Shown: positions 16,572 through 26,144, counted from the first letter of the stretch. The stretch is DNA of 64,000 nucleotides from Alteromonas lipotrueae (GCF_019249215.1 NZ_JAESDI010000010.1:124001-188000), one strand, 5' to 3'. A program made the numbers and translations. The notes: generated by a model not told the origin, from the sequence alone.

Positions 16572-17573
16572 CTACACTGTCTCTGTAACTTTTTTAAGGC
16601 CAGTAGGGCTGTCGGGGTTCATTCCCAGCTCTCGAGCGGCCATTTCAATATCTAAATAGAAACGCTGCATAATAAGTAAGGGGGCGATAAGAGGATGAAT
16701 ATCGTTTGAAGTGTAAAGTAGCGGATAGACGCTTGCGCCTCTTCTTTCAACTTCAGCAATTTGTGCCATGTGGTGGTCGCTAGATGCGTCAGAAATATGC
16801 ACGTTAACAATGGCCACATCACGATTGAGCAAAGAGATAGGGCCATGTAGAAATTCTGCACTACTAAATGCCTCAGCCTGAATACCACATACTTCTTTCA
16901 TTTTAAGTGCAATTTCACGAGAAATAGCGTATCCAAAGGCGCGGCCAAGCACTACGCATCGGTCTAGCGGCGCGAGTTGTTTAGCACTTAAAATAGGGGG
17001 GCTTTCTATTATGGCGATAAGTGACGCAGGAAGCTCAATTAAGGCAGAAATTAAGGCGCTGTTTTTGGTATAAATTGCCACAATACTGAGCAGAGCAGAA
17101 AGTGTAGCCATATAGCTTTTCGTGGCGGCAACAGCAATTTCAGGCCCAGCACACAAAGGAATGAATACATCAGCAATGTCTTTTAGCGGTGATGTTTCAT
17201 CATTTACCAGTGCTACGCACAGTGCGCCTTCACGCTTTGCCATTTCGGTTTGTGCGATAATATCGGGGCTACGGCCCGACTGAGAAATAACAAAAACAAG
17301 TGCACGTTTCAAGCGTAGCGATTTTCCATAAACACTGTTTACCGAAGGCGCGGCAGAAGCAACGGGTAACCCCATTTCTGTTTCAATAAGGTATTTTCCA
17401 AATACGCCAGCATGATCTGAGGTTCCGCGACCAATAATATAAACAAACTCTGGATCGTGAAGCTTTATGTTTTGCGCCAATGTATCGTATTCTTTTCTAT
17501 TGCTCACAAACTGGCGGGCAATAACCAATGGCGTTTGCTTGGCCTCAGTGGCCATTTTAGTTACTTCTTTCAT
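16572..17573 (-). CDS. nagB-II: Glucosamine-6-phosphate deaminase, SIS-domain type (NagB-II)
   Basis: 333 residues with two SIS (sugar isomerase) domains, unlike the unrelated hexameric E. coli NagB. YIIGRGTSDHAGVFGKYLIE (about 46-65) and VFVISQSGRSPDI (about 93-105) are the first-domain phosphate-binding loops; GRAFGYAISREIALKMKEV (about 204-222) is typical of the second. It lacks the glutamine amidotransferase domain of GlmS, which fits the catabolic deaminase found in Shewanella and Alteromonadales. It converts GlcN-6-P to fructose-6-P and ammonia. AAGGA within the end of nagK serves the ATG. Confidence 0.9.
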   Translation of the reverse strand: MKEVTKMATEAKQTPLVIARQFVSNRKEYDTLAQNIKLHDPEFVYIIGRGTSDHAGVFGKYLIETEMGLPVASAAPSVNSVYGKSLRLKRALVFVISQSGRSPDIIAQTEMAKREGALCVALVNDETSPLKDIADVFIPLCAGPEIAVAATKSYMATLSALLSIVAIYTKNSALISALIELPASLIAIIESPPILSAKQLAPLDRCVVLGRAFGYAISREIALKMKEVCGIQAEAFSSAEFLHGPISLLNRDVAIVNVHISDASSDHHMAQIAEVERRGASVYPLLYTSNDIHPLIAPLLIMQRFYLDIEMAARELGMNPDSPTGLKKVTETV

Positions 17574-17574
17574 A

Positions 17575-18453
17575 CTACAAGTCCTTCATGATTTGTTTAA
17601 CTACCGCCACAGCGCCATATTCTGGCGAACACATTACTGGGCTTAAACGTTGTAGAGTTGCTTCTGGAAACCACTCGCACCAGTGTGATGCTAAACCGCC
17701 TATCATTGAGATCCGCTTTGCACCTAACGTATCAAGGCGAGAAATAACGCTCATTAGATAGTGTTTGCCTTCTTCTACTATCGATACCGCAGCAGGCTCT
17801 TTTTCTTTAGCAAGTTGAACCACAATGGGCGCTAACTTACCGTACTCATTCGAGGTGTAATGCAGTGCTTGGCCAACAATTTCTTGCGCCGAATTTGTAT
17901 TTAAGGCTTCGCAAACAAGGTCGACAAGTGGTGTTTTAGGTTGCAAAGCATCTAGGGCTTCCAGTGTGTAACTTAGCGCCCGCCATCCCAACCAAGCGCC
18001 GCCCGCTTTATCTCCTAGCGGGAAACCATGTCCCCCAATACTGGAAAGCTCACCATTTACATTCGCCAATGCGGAACTTCCGGTGCCGCTAATTATAATA
18101 GCGCCTTCTTTACCTGCATGAGCGCCCATACAGGCAATATGGAGGTCGGTAGTAATATGGGTAGATAAAAAAGGAAGCGGCCAGTTTTCAACAAGATTAC
18201 GATAAACAGGAATGTTCACACCCGCTAAGCCCAAGCACACGTCTAACTCACTTATTGTTGGTAACGGTAGGTTAGCCGACGTTAGCGCCTGGTTTGTTAC
18301 ATCAATAATTGAAGAAAGTGCCGTGTCGGCAGATTGAGCCGGATTACATGGGCCTGATAGTCCTTCTCCTAACAGCTCTCCATCAAACGATTCTAGTCGA
18401 GCCTTGCACTTAGTGCCGCCACCATCAATACCAAGAAAGAATTTTCGCTTCAC
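17575..18453 (-). CDS. nagK: N-acetylglucosamine kinase (BadF/BadG ATPase family)
   Basis: 292 residues from the GTG at 18453; AAGGTGG 8 bases upstream overlaps the end of nagX, and the longer frame upstream adds 25 residues inside nagX that lack homology. The start VKRKFFLGIDGGGTKCKARL is the phosphate-1 motif of the ASKHA fold, and GAIIISGTGSSALA with GDKAGGAWLG (about 134-166) are the phosphate-2 and connecting motifs of BadF-type GlcNAc kinases. It phosphorylates incoming GlcNAc, as needed with a non-PTS permease such as NagP. Confidence 0.9.
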   Translation of the reverse strand: MKRKFFLGIDGGGTKCKARLESFDGELLGEGLSGPCNPAQSADTALSSIIDVTNQALTSANLPLPTISELDVCLGLAGVNIPVYRNLVENWPLPFLSTHITTDLHIACMGAHAGKEGAIIISGTGSSALANVNGELSSIGGHGFPLGDKAGGAWLGWRALSYTLEALDALQPKTPLVDLVCEALNTNSAQEIVGQALHYTSNEYGKLAPIVVQLAKEKEPAAVSIVEEGKHYLMSVISRLDTLGAKRISMIGGLASHWCEWFPEATLQRLSPVMCSPEYGAVAVVKQIMKDL

Positions 18454-18463
18454 AAGTGCCACC

Positions 18464-19549
18464 TTAGATTTTGATAAAGATTTGTTTGCGATATAAACCG
18501 AGTACAGGCAAGAAACAAATACCCACAAACAAGATGATCCATACGGTTGCGCTAAAAAAGCTGTTTAGCCCTATGCTTGCTGCCCAAGATTCGTAGGCAT
18601 GATGGACTGATATGCCGCCGAATTGCCTATCGAGGCCCTTTTCAATAATCACATGTAACACATAGGCTGTAATTGCATTTGCACCAAAGATAACGGCTAG
18701 TGTTGTTCCTTTACGACAACCTTTAATATCGGTGTACCACATCATGGTAGCTAATAGCATGGCGCCTATTCCGCCGGTGGCCAGCACGAAAGAGCTGGTC
18801 CATGCTTGTTTGATAAACGGAAAACCTAAGCTCCAAATACAACCCAGACAAAAAGAAATAAAGCCAAACAAGAATAAGTTCATCACTGCTACTGTAAGGT
18901 CGCCCTTTGCGTGAATAATAATTCGACCAATTACCATACCCATAATGCCGGTAACTATGGCTGGAAACGTACTGAGTAACCCTTCAGGATCCCATTCGCC
19001 GCGCCACAACATGCCCGGAACAAAGCGATCTACCCAGTTAATAATATTTTCACCACGTTCTAAATGGCCCATTGGCAAACCCGGTGCCGGTACCAGTAAG
19101 ATAAATACCCAGTAACCCACCAATATGCCAATGCCTACTTTTACCACCGTGCGAGGCTGACAATAGATAGCTAAATAACAACACACCAAATAAACAATAC
19201 TAATGCGTTGTAGTACGCCTAAAATTCGTACCTGCTCAAAATGGGTGTAGAACAAATTTACAATAAGTCCTAAGCCAAAAAGTATGAGTGCGCGGCGCCA
19301 TACTTTCTTTAACACGCTGGGAAGTTGCGGCGAGGCGGCGTTGGTATTTTTAAAACCAAGGCTAATGGCTACGCCAACAATTAAGATAAAAAACGGGAAA
19401 ACAAGATCGGCAAAATGAATACCTATCCAGTGTGCATGTGAGAATTCACCGTACGTGTTGGGACTGTTTACTACTATCATCGCGATAATAGTTAAACCTC
19501 TAAATACATCCAGCGACAGCAAACGTTGTTTGGGGTTTGAGTTTGTCAT
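18464..19549 (-). CDS. nagX: NagX, multi-span membrane protein related to heparan-alpha-glucosaminide N-acetyltransferase
   Basis: 361 residues with about ten hydrophobic helices. The start RLLSLDVFRGLTIIAMIVVN with the short loop HWIGIHFADLVFPFFIL is the signature of the DUF5009/COG4299 family, which includes human lysosomal HGSNAT and the bacterial nag-regulon protein NagX. The histidine in the HW-GIHFADL block corresponds to the region thought to carry acetyl in HGSNAT. Bacterial NagX has no proven reaction; transmembrane acetylation of glucosamine residues in the periplasm is a reasonable inference. It is the first gene of the nag operon, about 47 bp from a NagR-type operator. Confidence 0.85.
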   Translation of the reverse strand: MTNSNPKQRLLSLDVFRGLTIIAMIVVNSPNTYGEFSHAHWIGIHFADLVFPFFILIVGVAISLGFKNTNAASPQLPSVLKKVWRRALILFGLGLIVNLFYTHFEQVRILGVLQRISIVYLVCCYLAIYCQPRTVVKVGIGILVGYWVFILLVPAPGLPMGHLERGENIINWVDRFVPGMLWRGEWDPEGLLSTFPAIVTGIMGMVIGRIIIHAKGDLTVAVMNLFLFGFISFCLGCIWSLGFPFIKQAWTSSFVLATGGIGAMLLATMMWYTDIKGCRKGTTLAVIFGANAITAYVLHVIIEKGLDRQFGGISVHHAYESWAASIGLNSFFSATVWIILFVGICFLPVLGLYRKQIFIKI

Positions 19550-19595
19550 GTTGAAGTGCTTTATAAATAACCAATTTATCTACGTTATCTTTTTG

Positions 19596-19611
19596 TTGTC
19601 AACGTTGTCAA
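19596..19611. promoter_or_regulatory. Candidate NagR operator upstream of nagX and nagR
   Basis: TTGTCAACGTTGTCAA is a near-perfect palindrome centred on AACGTT, the usual LacI-family centre. It lies between the divergent nagX and nagR starts and resembles the site at 20827-20842. Confidence 0.7.
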
Positions 19612-19738
19612 TAATAAATTGGATTTTCATTCAATTGTTCGTGTAAGTAGATATTGATAGTTACAGTTGCCTGTAACTACTAATATCTTTATGCTTTTAA
19701 AAGATAAGCACTTAACTTTAACGCGTAAGATTACCTTC

Positions 19739-20767
19739 ATGAAAAAGCCAACGATCAAGGATGTCGCTAAACTAGCTGGCGTGTCATTCAAAACCGTGTC
19801 ACGGGTGGTAAACCAAGAACAAAATGTAAGTGAAGAAGTAAAATTACGCGTTCAAGAGTGTATAAAACAGCTCAATTACCAGCCCAATCATACTGCCAGG
19901 GTTATGCGGAAATCTCCGTTTTCATTGGCTTTCGTTTACGATAACCCAAATAGCCACTATGTAATTGAAATGCAAAATGGCATTATTTCAGAGTGCCGTA
20001 AGCAAGGATTTGAGTTAGTTATTCACCCTACAGATTCTCGTTCTGAGGAGGTGGGTAAAGAGTTGGCCGCGATGATTAACTCAAGCCAAATAGGGGGTAT
20101 TATTCTTACCCCACCATTGTCAGAAAACCGAGAGCTGGTGACGTTTTTGCTTAACCGTGATGCCAAAGTAGTACGTATTTTGTCGGGTGCATCTGCGCCT
20201 GATAACCTTGCGCCTGTTGTGCATGTCGACGACGTAGAGGCAGGACACAAGCTGACAAGTTACTTATTAGAGCTAGGGCATAAGCACTTAGCGTTTTTGG
20301 GCTATCATGCGTCGCATGAATCTAGCTTAGGTAGGCTGCAGGGCTTTAAAGATGCCCATGAAGAGGTTGGCGCAAGGGTTGATAAGAACCTAATAGTAGA
20401 CGGCGAGTTTACGTTTGAATCTGGTATGGCGATGACAAAGCAAGTGCTCTCAATGTCGCCGAGACCCACGGCTATTTTTGCCTGTAACGATGAAATTGCC
20501 GCCGGTGCAGTGTTTATGGCAAGGCTAAAAGAGCTTCGAGTGCCAGAAGACATCTCTATTGTTGGATTTGAAAATAGCCCCTTTTCAACACAAACATGGC
20601 CACACTTAACTACGGTTAATCAACCCAACTTTGAAATAGCCGCTGCTGCTGCTGCAATGGTCATCAAAATGATGCAAAGCAAAGATGTACATTCGGTTGA
20701 TTCTTCAGGTTTTACATTAGATGTGGTGTTGCGCGACTCTGCCAGTAAGCCGCAGAACGACAAATAA
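19739..20767 (+). CDS. nagR: LacI family repressor of the GlcNAc regulon
   Basis: 342 residues from the ATG at 19739, where the typical LacI start MKKPTIKDVAKLAGVSFKTV begins; the frame upstream (TTG at 19667) adds 24 residues outside the family pattern. The helix-turn-helix (residues 5-26) and hinge (LNYQPNHTARVMR, about 47-59) precede a periplasmic-binding-protein-like effector domain (about 62-330). In Shewanella and relatives NagR of this type responds to GlcNAc-6-phosphate or GlcNAc. Position between the nag operon and the receptor/GH89 unit, with LacI-type palindromes in front of both, supports control of both units. Confidence 0.88.
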   Translation: MKKPTIKDVAKLAGVSFKTVSRVVNQEQNVSEEVKLRVQECIKQLNYQPNHTARVMRKSPFSLAFVYDNPNSHYVIEMQNGIISECRKQGFELVIHPTDSRSEEVGKELAAMINSSQIGGIILTPPLSENRELVTFLLNRDAKVVRILSGASAPDNLAPVVHVDDVEAGHKLTSYLLELGHKHLAFLGYHASHESSLGRLQGFKDAHEEVGARVDKNLIVDGEFTFESGMAMTKQVLSMSPRPTAIFACNDEIAAGAVFMARLKELRVPEDISIVGFENSPFSTQTWPHLTTVNQPNFEIAAAAAAMVIKMMQSKDVHSVDSSGFTLDVVLRDSASKPQNDK

Positions 20768-20826
20768 GGTCTCTGTAACCACTATTCCCACACTGAAATT
20801 TTGCTGTAAAAACTTATTGCTCACGT

Positions 20827-20842
20827 TTGACAACGTTGACAT
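20827..20842. promoter_or_regulatory. Candidate NagR operator upstream of the TonB receptor
   Basis: TTGACAACGTTGACAT is centred on AACGTT and shares its core with the site at 19596-19611. It sits about 120 bp before the receptor start, so it likely controls the receptor-GH89 pair. Confidence 0.7.
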
Positions 20843-20964
20843 AAGTTGGTAGCGTCAAAATGGAGTGATGAAAAAGTCACCGAAAATAATAATAAATAAA
20901 ATCTATTCAGCTGGTTGCCTGAAGCTGAAAACAACAACAGTGTGAATGAATGTGGGAACCACAA

Positions 20965-23610
20965 ATGAACCAGTCACTTCCAAACAGAACCATACTTGCT
21001 ACTGCCATAGTATGCGCCCTTGGTGCGCCCATACATGCCGTGGCACAAAACAGTCCATCAGGTGAAAACAACGATATTGAACGTATAGACGTTACCTATC
21101 GTTCAAGTCTGGTACAAGCAGCCGCAATGAAACGAGACGAGACCAAAGTTGCGGACATTATCACCTCAGAAGATATTGGTAAGTTTCCTACTGAAAATAT
21201 CGCCGAGGCCATTCAGCGTATTCCGGGTGTGCAAATTTCGAATATTAATGGGCGAGGATCGACAATTAGTGTGCGTGGATTAGGCGCACAATATGCGCGT
21301 ACCACTATTAACGGGCAAACCATGGCCAGTGCCGATTTCACGGGTGGTTTTCGGTACGACATTATTCAATCTGAATTAGCGTCAAGCATTTCTGTTATCA
21401 AATCGCCAAGTGCCGACATGGATACCGGCGGCTTATCTGGCACTATCAACATAGATACGACCAAGCCACTTTCATACAGCGAACGTAAAGTGGTGGCATC
21501 TTTGAAAGGGCAGTATTCAGAGTTTTCGCCCACTGACGATGTCACGCCAAAGGGTAACATTACTTATATCGACCAATTTGCTGATGACACGGTAGGTGTT
21601 TTCTTAAATGCGGGTTATCAGGAGCTTGACGATCGCGTTGATAACTTTTGGATGGGGCGCTGGTTCAGTGATGATGAAGGGAACGACATACCGCGAAGAC
21701 CTCGTTATCGCAGGATAGACCGGGAAACCAAGCGTTACCTTATGAATGGCGCAATTCAATGGCGTCCAACAGATAATTTCGAAACCGTATTCACGGTGAT
21801 TTATGCTGACGACGACACTCAGCAAGATTTAAATCAGCAGGTATTTTTGTTCGATCGTGAAGATATAACTTTATTGGGCGAACCAGAAAATGGCGTATAT
21901 AACCGCGTTCGAATTGACGATTTCACCCTTGAAAACAACCGTCAAGAAGAAGACAAGCAAGCCACCAGTAAGGCGTTTACGTTAGCGTCTACCTACGAAA
22001 CAGAAAACTGGACGCTGTCAGGCGTTGCCCATTATACCAAAGGTGACGCTGTGCACGCGGAAGAGGCTGTTATTCTGGCCACTACCGTGTCTGCTACCAT
22101 GGATATTTCTGACCGCAATAATGTGGTGTTTAACGTAGATGAAGACTTAACAGACCCTGCGTTATACCCAGCAGATATGCCACGTAACGAATACCCAAAT
22201 GGTGCCACTCGCTATATGGACGCGTCAGAGACAGCGCTTCAGTTTGACGCTGAACGTGCTTTACAAGGTGAAGTTTTTACTGGTTTTTCTTTCGGAGCCA
22301 AATACCGCAAAGAAGAGTTTAACCGTAATATATACCGTACAGACAGATTCGCGATAGGCGATGCTGACCCTGACGATTTACCGCTAATGTCTGATTATAA
22401 CTTTATGGTAACCGACTTTCTCGATAACCAAATGTCGATTGGACATGGGTGGGTTGCACCTGATATTCAAGCTTATCGAGATGCGCTTGTTGCCGAAGGC
22501 GTTACTGTGCCTACGTTCTTTGCGGCGCAATCGTCTTATGGGATTACCCGCGATGTATTAGCGTTATATTCGCAGCTAGATTTCGAAACCTATTTGGGCG
22601 ATTTAATTCTGCGCGGTAATGTAGGCGGGCGTTATGAAACCACCGATAGAACCGTGAACACCTATCTTACTGGTGACAGTCACCCAGACAACGGCGAAAT
22701 TCGACTGATTGTGGGTGAGTACGCAGACGACTACGACTACAGCAACTTTTTACCCAGTGTAAACTTGGTGTTAGAGCTAACCGATGATGTGCAAGCTCGC
22801 TTTGCGGCGGCTAAAGTATTGGTGCGCCCCATTCTAACGTCAAATACGCAAATTGCCGCTTCTGAAACCTCGGCAAGCAATTCTTTCGGTACAACTACGT
22901 ATACGGTTGACCTTGGGCAGCCTAACATGGAAGCGATGACGGCCGATCAAGCCGACGTAGGCCTTGAATGGTATTACGGTGAGGGTGATAGTGTAGCGTT
23001 AACCTTGTTCTGGAAAGAAATAAAGAACGGTTCTGTGTCTGAATTTGTTTGCCCTGACAATTACAACGATGTGGCGCTAAGTGGTACGCCTTCCGATTGT
23101 GTAGATACCAGCGGCAATATTTATGAAATTACCAGTACCTACAACGACGATTCAGGCACTAGTATAAAAGGCTACGAGTTAGGCTGGAATCAAGGGCTAG
23201 ATCAGCTACTGCCAATAAAAGGCTTTGGTTTTTCTGCTAACTATACCTTTATTGATGCAGAAGATAGCGAAGACTTCGTGTTAACAAATTCTTCTGAAGA
23301 GACCTGGAATATTATTGGCTATTGGGAAAATGATACTTTTAGTGCTCGCATAGCATTAAACCACCGAAGCCCTTACATTCAAGACAATACCGATGCGTTT
23401 TTTGCAAGGGAAGGGCGTGTTGTTGATGGCAGAAACCAAATAGATATTTTGCTTAGCTACAACGTTACCGAAGCGCTTAATATGCGATTTGGTGCACTAA
23501 ATATAAATGGTAATAACGAAGAAGCCTACTTTACCGATGAGAAGCCAGTGTGGCAGACCACCAGTATTATCGGTTCGAGTTATTACCTAAGTGCGGTTTA
23601 CGCATTTTAA
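20965..23610 (+). CDS. TonB-dependent outer membrane receptor of the GlcNAc locus
   Basis: 881 residues from the ATG at 20965 (GGGAA upstream). Signal peptide to about residue 30 (HAVAQN). The plug domain is clear: TSEDIGKFPTENIAEAIQRIPGVQI and RGLGAQYARTTINGQTMAS. The rest is a beta-barrel that ends in Phe (YYLSAVYAF), as outer-membrane barrels do. It belongs to the large-glycan receptor group seen in Alteromonadales carbohydrate loci and should import alpha-GlcNAc containing oligosaccharides or GlcNAc oligomers. It shares a predicted transcript with the GH89 gene. Confidence 0.92.
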   Translation: MNQSLPNRTILATAIVCALGAPIHAVAQNSPSGENNDIERIDVTYRSSLVQAAAMKRDETKVADIITSEDIGKFPTENIAEAIQRIPGVQISNINGRGSTISVRGLGAQYARTTINGQTMASADFTGGFRYDIIQSELASSISVIKSPSADMDTGGLSGTINIDTTKPLSYSERKVVASLKGQYSEFSPTDDVTPKGNITYIDQFADDTVGVFLNAGYQELDDRVDNFWMGRWFSDDEGNDIPRRPRYRRIDRETKRYLMNGAIQWRPTDNFETVFTVIYADDDTQQDLNQQVFLFDREDITLLGEPENGVYNRVRIDDFTLENNRQEEDKQATSKAFTLASTYETENWTLSGVAHYTKGDAVHAEEAVILATTVSATMDISDRNNVVFNVDEDLTDPALYPADMPRNEYPNGATRYMDASETALQFDAERALQGEVFTGFSFGAKYRKEEFNRNIYRTDRFAIGDADPDDLPLMSDYNFMVTDFLDNQMSIGHGWVAPDIQAYRDALVAEGVTVPTFFAAQSSYGITRDVLALYSQLDFETYLGDLILRGNVGGRYETTDRTVNTYLTGDSHPDNGEIRLIVGEYADDYDYSNFLPSVNLVLELTDDVQARFAAAKVLVRPILTSNTQIAASETSASNSFGTTTYTVDLGQPNMEAMTADQADVGLEWYYGEGDSVALTLFWKEIKNGSVSEFVCPDNYNDVALSGTPSDCVDTSGNIYEITSTYNDDSGTSIKGYELGWNQGLDQLLPIKGFGFSANYTFIDAEDSEDFVLTNSSEETWNIIGYWENDTFSARIALNHRSPYIQDNTDAFFAREGRVVDGRNQIDILLSYNVTEALNMRFGALNINGNNEEAYFTDEKPVWQTTSIIGSSYYLSAVYAF

Positions 23611-23616
23611 TAAATG

Positions 23617-23648
23617 ACACTGCCGCCATCACATGGGTGGTGGCAGTG
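23617..23648 (+). other. Intercistronic stem-loop between receptor and GH89 genes
   Basis: ACACTGCCGCC and the facing GGTGGCAGTGT form a long stem 7 bp after the receptor stop. No T-tract follows, so it is more likely an mRNA 3'-stabilising or attenuating hairpin than a full terminator. Confidence 0.5.
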
Positions 23649-23688
23649 TATAACACTTAAAATTTGTTTGGTGTCAGGAATTAACACA

Positions 23689-25917
23689 ATGAAAAAAACG
23701 TGGTCATCTTCTTTTCGCATAGTGTGCTTTAGTGTTGCAACAGTGCTTTTAGGTTGTGAAACACAAGTGGAAAGCACCGCAGCTGTAGCAGGAGAAGAGC
23801 AATCAAGCGTGCAAGACGTGCTGAAGCGAGTATCTAACGGGCAGGTACCTAATATAACCACACGGAAAGTAACCGATGCCGGTAGCGACTGGTACGAAGT
23901 AGATGTTACCGATGGGAAGGCCGAAGTGGTGGCCAACAGTAACACCGCATTGGCGTACGGCGCATATCAGTATTTGCGTAGTCAAGGGGCGTTGTCGGTA
24001 AGCTGGGAAGGCAGCCGTGTTGAATTTCCTGATTTTTTTCCTGCATATGATGGTAAAAAAATAGAAACACCATTCCAGCAAAGAGCCTATTTAAACGTGT
24101 GCGCGTACGGTTATACCACTCCATGGTGGACATGGCAGCGATGGGAACAAGAGATTGATTGGATGGCGATACACGGGATAAATAACCCGGTTGCTATGGA
24201 AGGCCAAGAATATGTATGGCAAGCCTTATGGAAAGAATTTGGTATAAACGACGCACAACTGGCTGACTATTTTTCAGGGCCTGCTTTTACGCCGTGGCAA
24301 CGCATGGGCAACATAGAAGGCCACGAAGGGCCGTTACCGCAACGTTGGATAGATAAAAAGCACGCGCTGCAAAAACGAATTTTAGCCCGAATGAGCGAAT
24401 TAGATATGAAGCCCGTGGTGCCGGCATTCAGTGGTTATGTGCCTAAAGCCTTCGTAGATAAACACCCAGAGGCCAAAATATATGAAATGCCACGTTGGAC
24501 AGGCTTTGAGAACGCAACCTATTGGCTAGACCCTGCCGACCCGCTATTCAATAAAGTCGCTAAGCGCTTCATCGACATTTATACCGCCGAATACGGCGAA
24601 CAACAGTATTACCTTTCAGACGCCTTCAATGAAATGTTACCGCCTGTGTCGGAGGAAACCCGCTATGCCGATCTTGCTTCTTACGGTAAACGTATTTATG
24701 CGTCTATTCAGCAAGCAGCGCCCAATGCGGTGTGGGTAATGCAAGGGTGGATGTTTGGTGCCGACGAAGAGTTCTGGGATTTAGATTCTATAGAAGCCTT
24801 TCTAAAAGATGTGCCAGACAACAAAGCTATGATCCACGATATTGGCAACGACCGCTATCATGTGTGGCAACGAACAGAGGGCTTTAAAGGCAAGCCGTGG
24901 ATATTCGGTTTTATACATAATTATGGGGGTTCCGACCCCGTATACGCCGATTTTGCCGACTATGTTGAACAGCTACGTGTTGTCACCCAGTCAGAAAATG
25001 CAGGCATGCTAACTGGTTTTGGGGTATTCCCAGAAGGAATTCACAATAATTCAGTAGCATACGAGTTTTTGTTCGACCTGCCATGGAACCCAGAACCGAA
25101 CATGCAGGCGTGGTTGTCTACGTACACGCAGGCTAGATATGGCCAAAGCTCACCTGAGCTTATGGCGGCATGGGAACATGTAGTTGAAGGGGTATTCTCT
25201 GTTAACTATTGGCAAAGTCGCTGGTGGGAAGGGTCTGCCGGAGCTTACCTATTGTTTAAGCGCCCGAGTATTGCCATGACTCAATTTGAAGGGCACCCGG
25301 GAAATCTTGAACAATTAGATAAAGGCATTAACCAGTTACTTGCCATTGCACACGAATATAGTGATTCGCCGTTATTTACCTACGATCTTGTCGATTTAAT
25401 TAAACAGTCTGTATCGCTACATATAGACAGCATGCTTCAGGAAGCCCTACGCGCATACCAGCAAAAGCAGTTCGAGAAAGGCAATACACAATTAAAAGCG
25501 GCAGAGTTAGCAGTGCAGAACCTAGACACCTTGCTAGGCGTGCATCAAGAAAATTTGCATTCATGGTTAAGTGACGCCAGTGCTTATGGCGAAACACAAG
25601 AAGAATCGGCCTATTACGTTAAAAACGCGCGGCTGCAAATAACCCAGTGGGGTGGGCCTAAGCTGAAAGACTATGCCTCTAAAGCTTGGCAGGGCATGTA
25701 TGCAACCTACTACTTCCCGCGCTGGAAGCAATATTTAACAGCCTACCGTACGGCAAGGGAAGATGGCGTGGATTTTGATGATGCAGCGCAGCAGCAGGCC
25801 TTAATTGAGTGGGAAAGTGAGTGGATTAACGACCTTTCAATTCCGCCATTGATTGAACCAGAAGCACCCATCGCACTAGCAAAAAAAGCAATGAACGAAG
25901 TTACACAGAGCCAATAA
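23689..25917 (+). CDS. Alpha-N-acetylglucosaminidase, GH89 lipoprotein
   Basis: 742 residues from the ATG at 23689 (AGGAA upstream). The signal ends in a lipobox VLLGC, so it is a lipoprotein. The family GH89 (human NAGLU, clostridial CpGH89) is recognised from RAYLNVCAYGYTTPWW, WMAIHGINNPVAMEGQE, and two catalytic glutamates: Glu315 in DAFNEM (acid/base) and Glu449 in FPEGIHNN (nucleophile). The enzyme removes terminal alpha-linked GlcNAc, known from heparan-type chains and some mucin caps. A C-terminal helical domain completes the fold. Together with NagX and the nag genes it makes a route from alpha-GlcNAc glycans to fructose-6-phosphate. Confidence 0.92.
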   Translation: MKKTWSSSFRIVCFSVATVLLGCETQVESTAAVAGEEQSSVQDVLKRVSNGQVPNITTRKVTDAGSDWYEVDVTDGKAEVVANSNTALAYGAYQYLRSQGALSVSWEGSRVEFPDFFPAYDGKKIETPFQQRAYLNVCAYGYTTPWWTWQRWEQEIDWMAIHGINNPVAMEGQEYVWQALWKEFGINDAQLADYFSGPAFTPWQRMGNIEGHEGPLPQRWIDKKHALQKRILARMSELDMKPVVPAFSGYVPKAFVDKHPEAKIYEMPRWTGFENATYWLDPADPLFNKVAKRFIDIYTAEYGEQQYYLSDAFNEMLPPVSEETRYADLASYGKRIYASIQQAAPNAVWVMQGWMFGADEEFWDLDSIEAFLKDVPDNKAMIHDIGNDRYHVWQRTEGFKGKPWIFGFIHNYGGSDPVYADFADYVEQLRVVTQSENAGMLTGFGVFPEGIHNNSVAYEFLFDLPWNPEPNMQAWLSTYTQARYGQSSPELMAAWEHVVEGVFSVNYWQSRWWEGSAGAYLLFKRPSIAMTQFEGHPGNLEQLDKGINQLLAIAHEYSDSPLFTYDLVDLIKQSVSLHIDSMLQEALRAYQQKQFEKGNTQLKAAELAVQNLDTLLGVHQENLHSWLSDASAYGETQEESAYYVKNARLQITQWGGPKLKDYASKAWQGMYATYYFPRWKQYLTAYRTAREDGVDFDDAAQQQALIEWESEWINDLSIPPLIEPEAPIALAKKAMNEVTQSQ

Positions 25918-25955
25918 AGTTGGCTTAGCATAAACCTGTTATAAGCAATATCGTC

Positions 25956-25993
25956 ATACCCACCTGATACACAATTAGGTGGGTATTTTTTTA
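25956..25993 (+). terminator. Rho-independent terminator after GH89
   Basis: ATACCCACCT (25956-25965) pairs with AGGTGGGTAT, followed by a run of T. Confidence 0.9.
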
Positions 25994-26144
25994 TTTACCG
26001 CGCAAATCTTCATTTGAATTCCTGATGTAGTAAATTGTATACATTAACTTTATAAATGTATTGATAAGAATTTTCAATTTGTTGTGCCTTATTTCACTCA
26101 CTATACTCGATGGTGTTTTCTACCCTTACCTAAGAGAAAGTGGA

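Noticed and set aside
25994-26144. Glycine riboswitch in front of gcvT
   Set aside because: The expected glycine aptamer core sequences and paired tandem aptamers are not visible; the leader is short and AT-rich.
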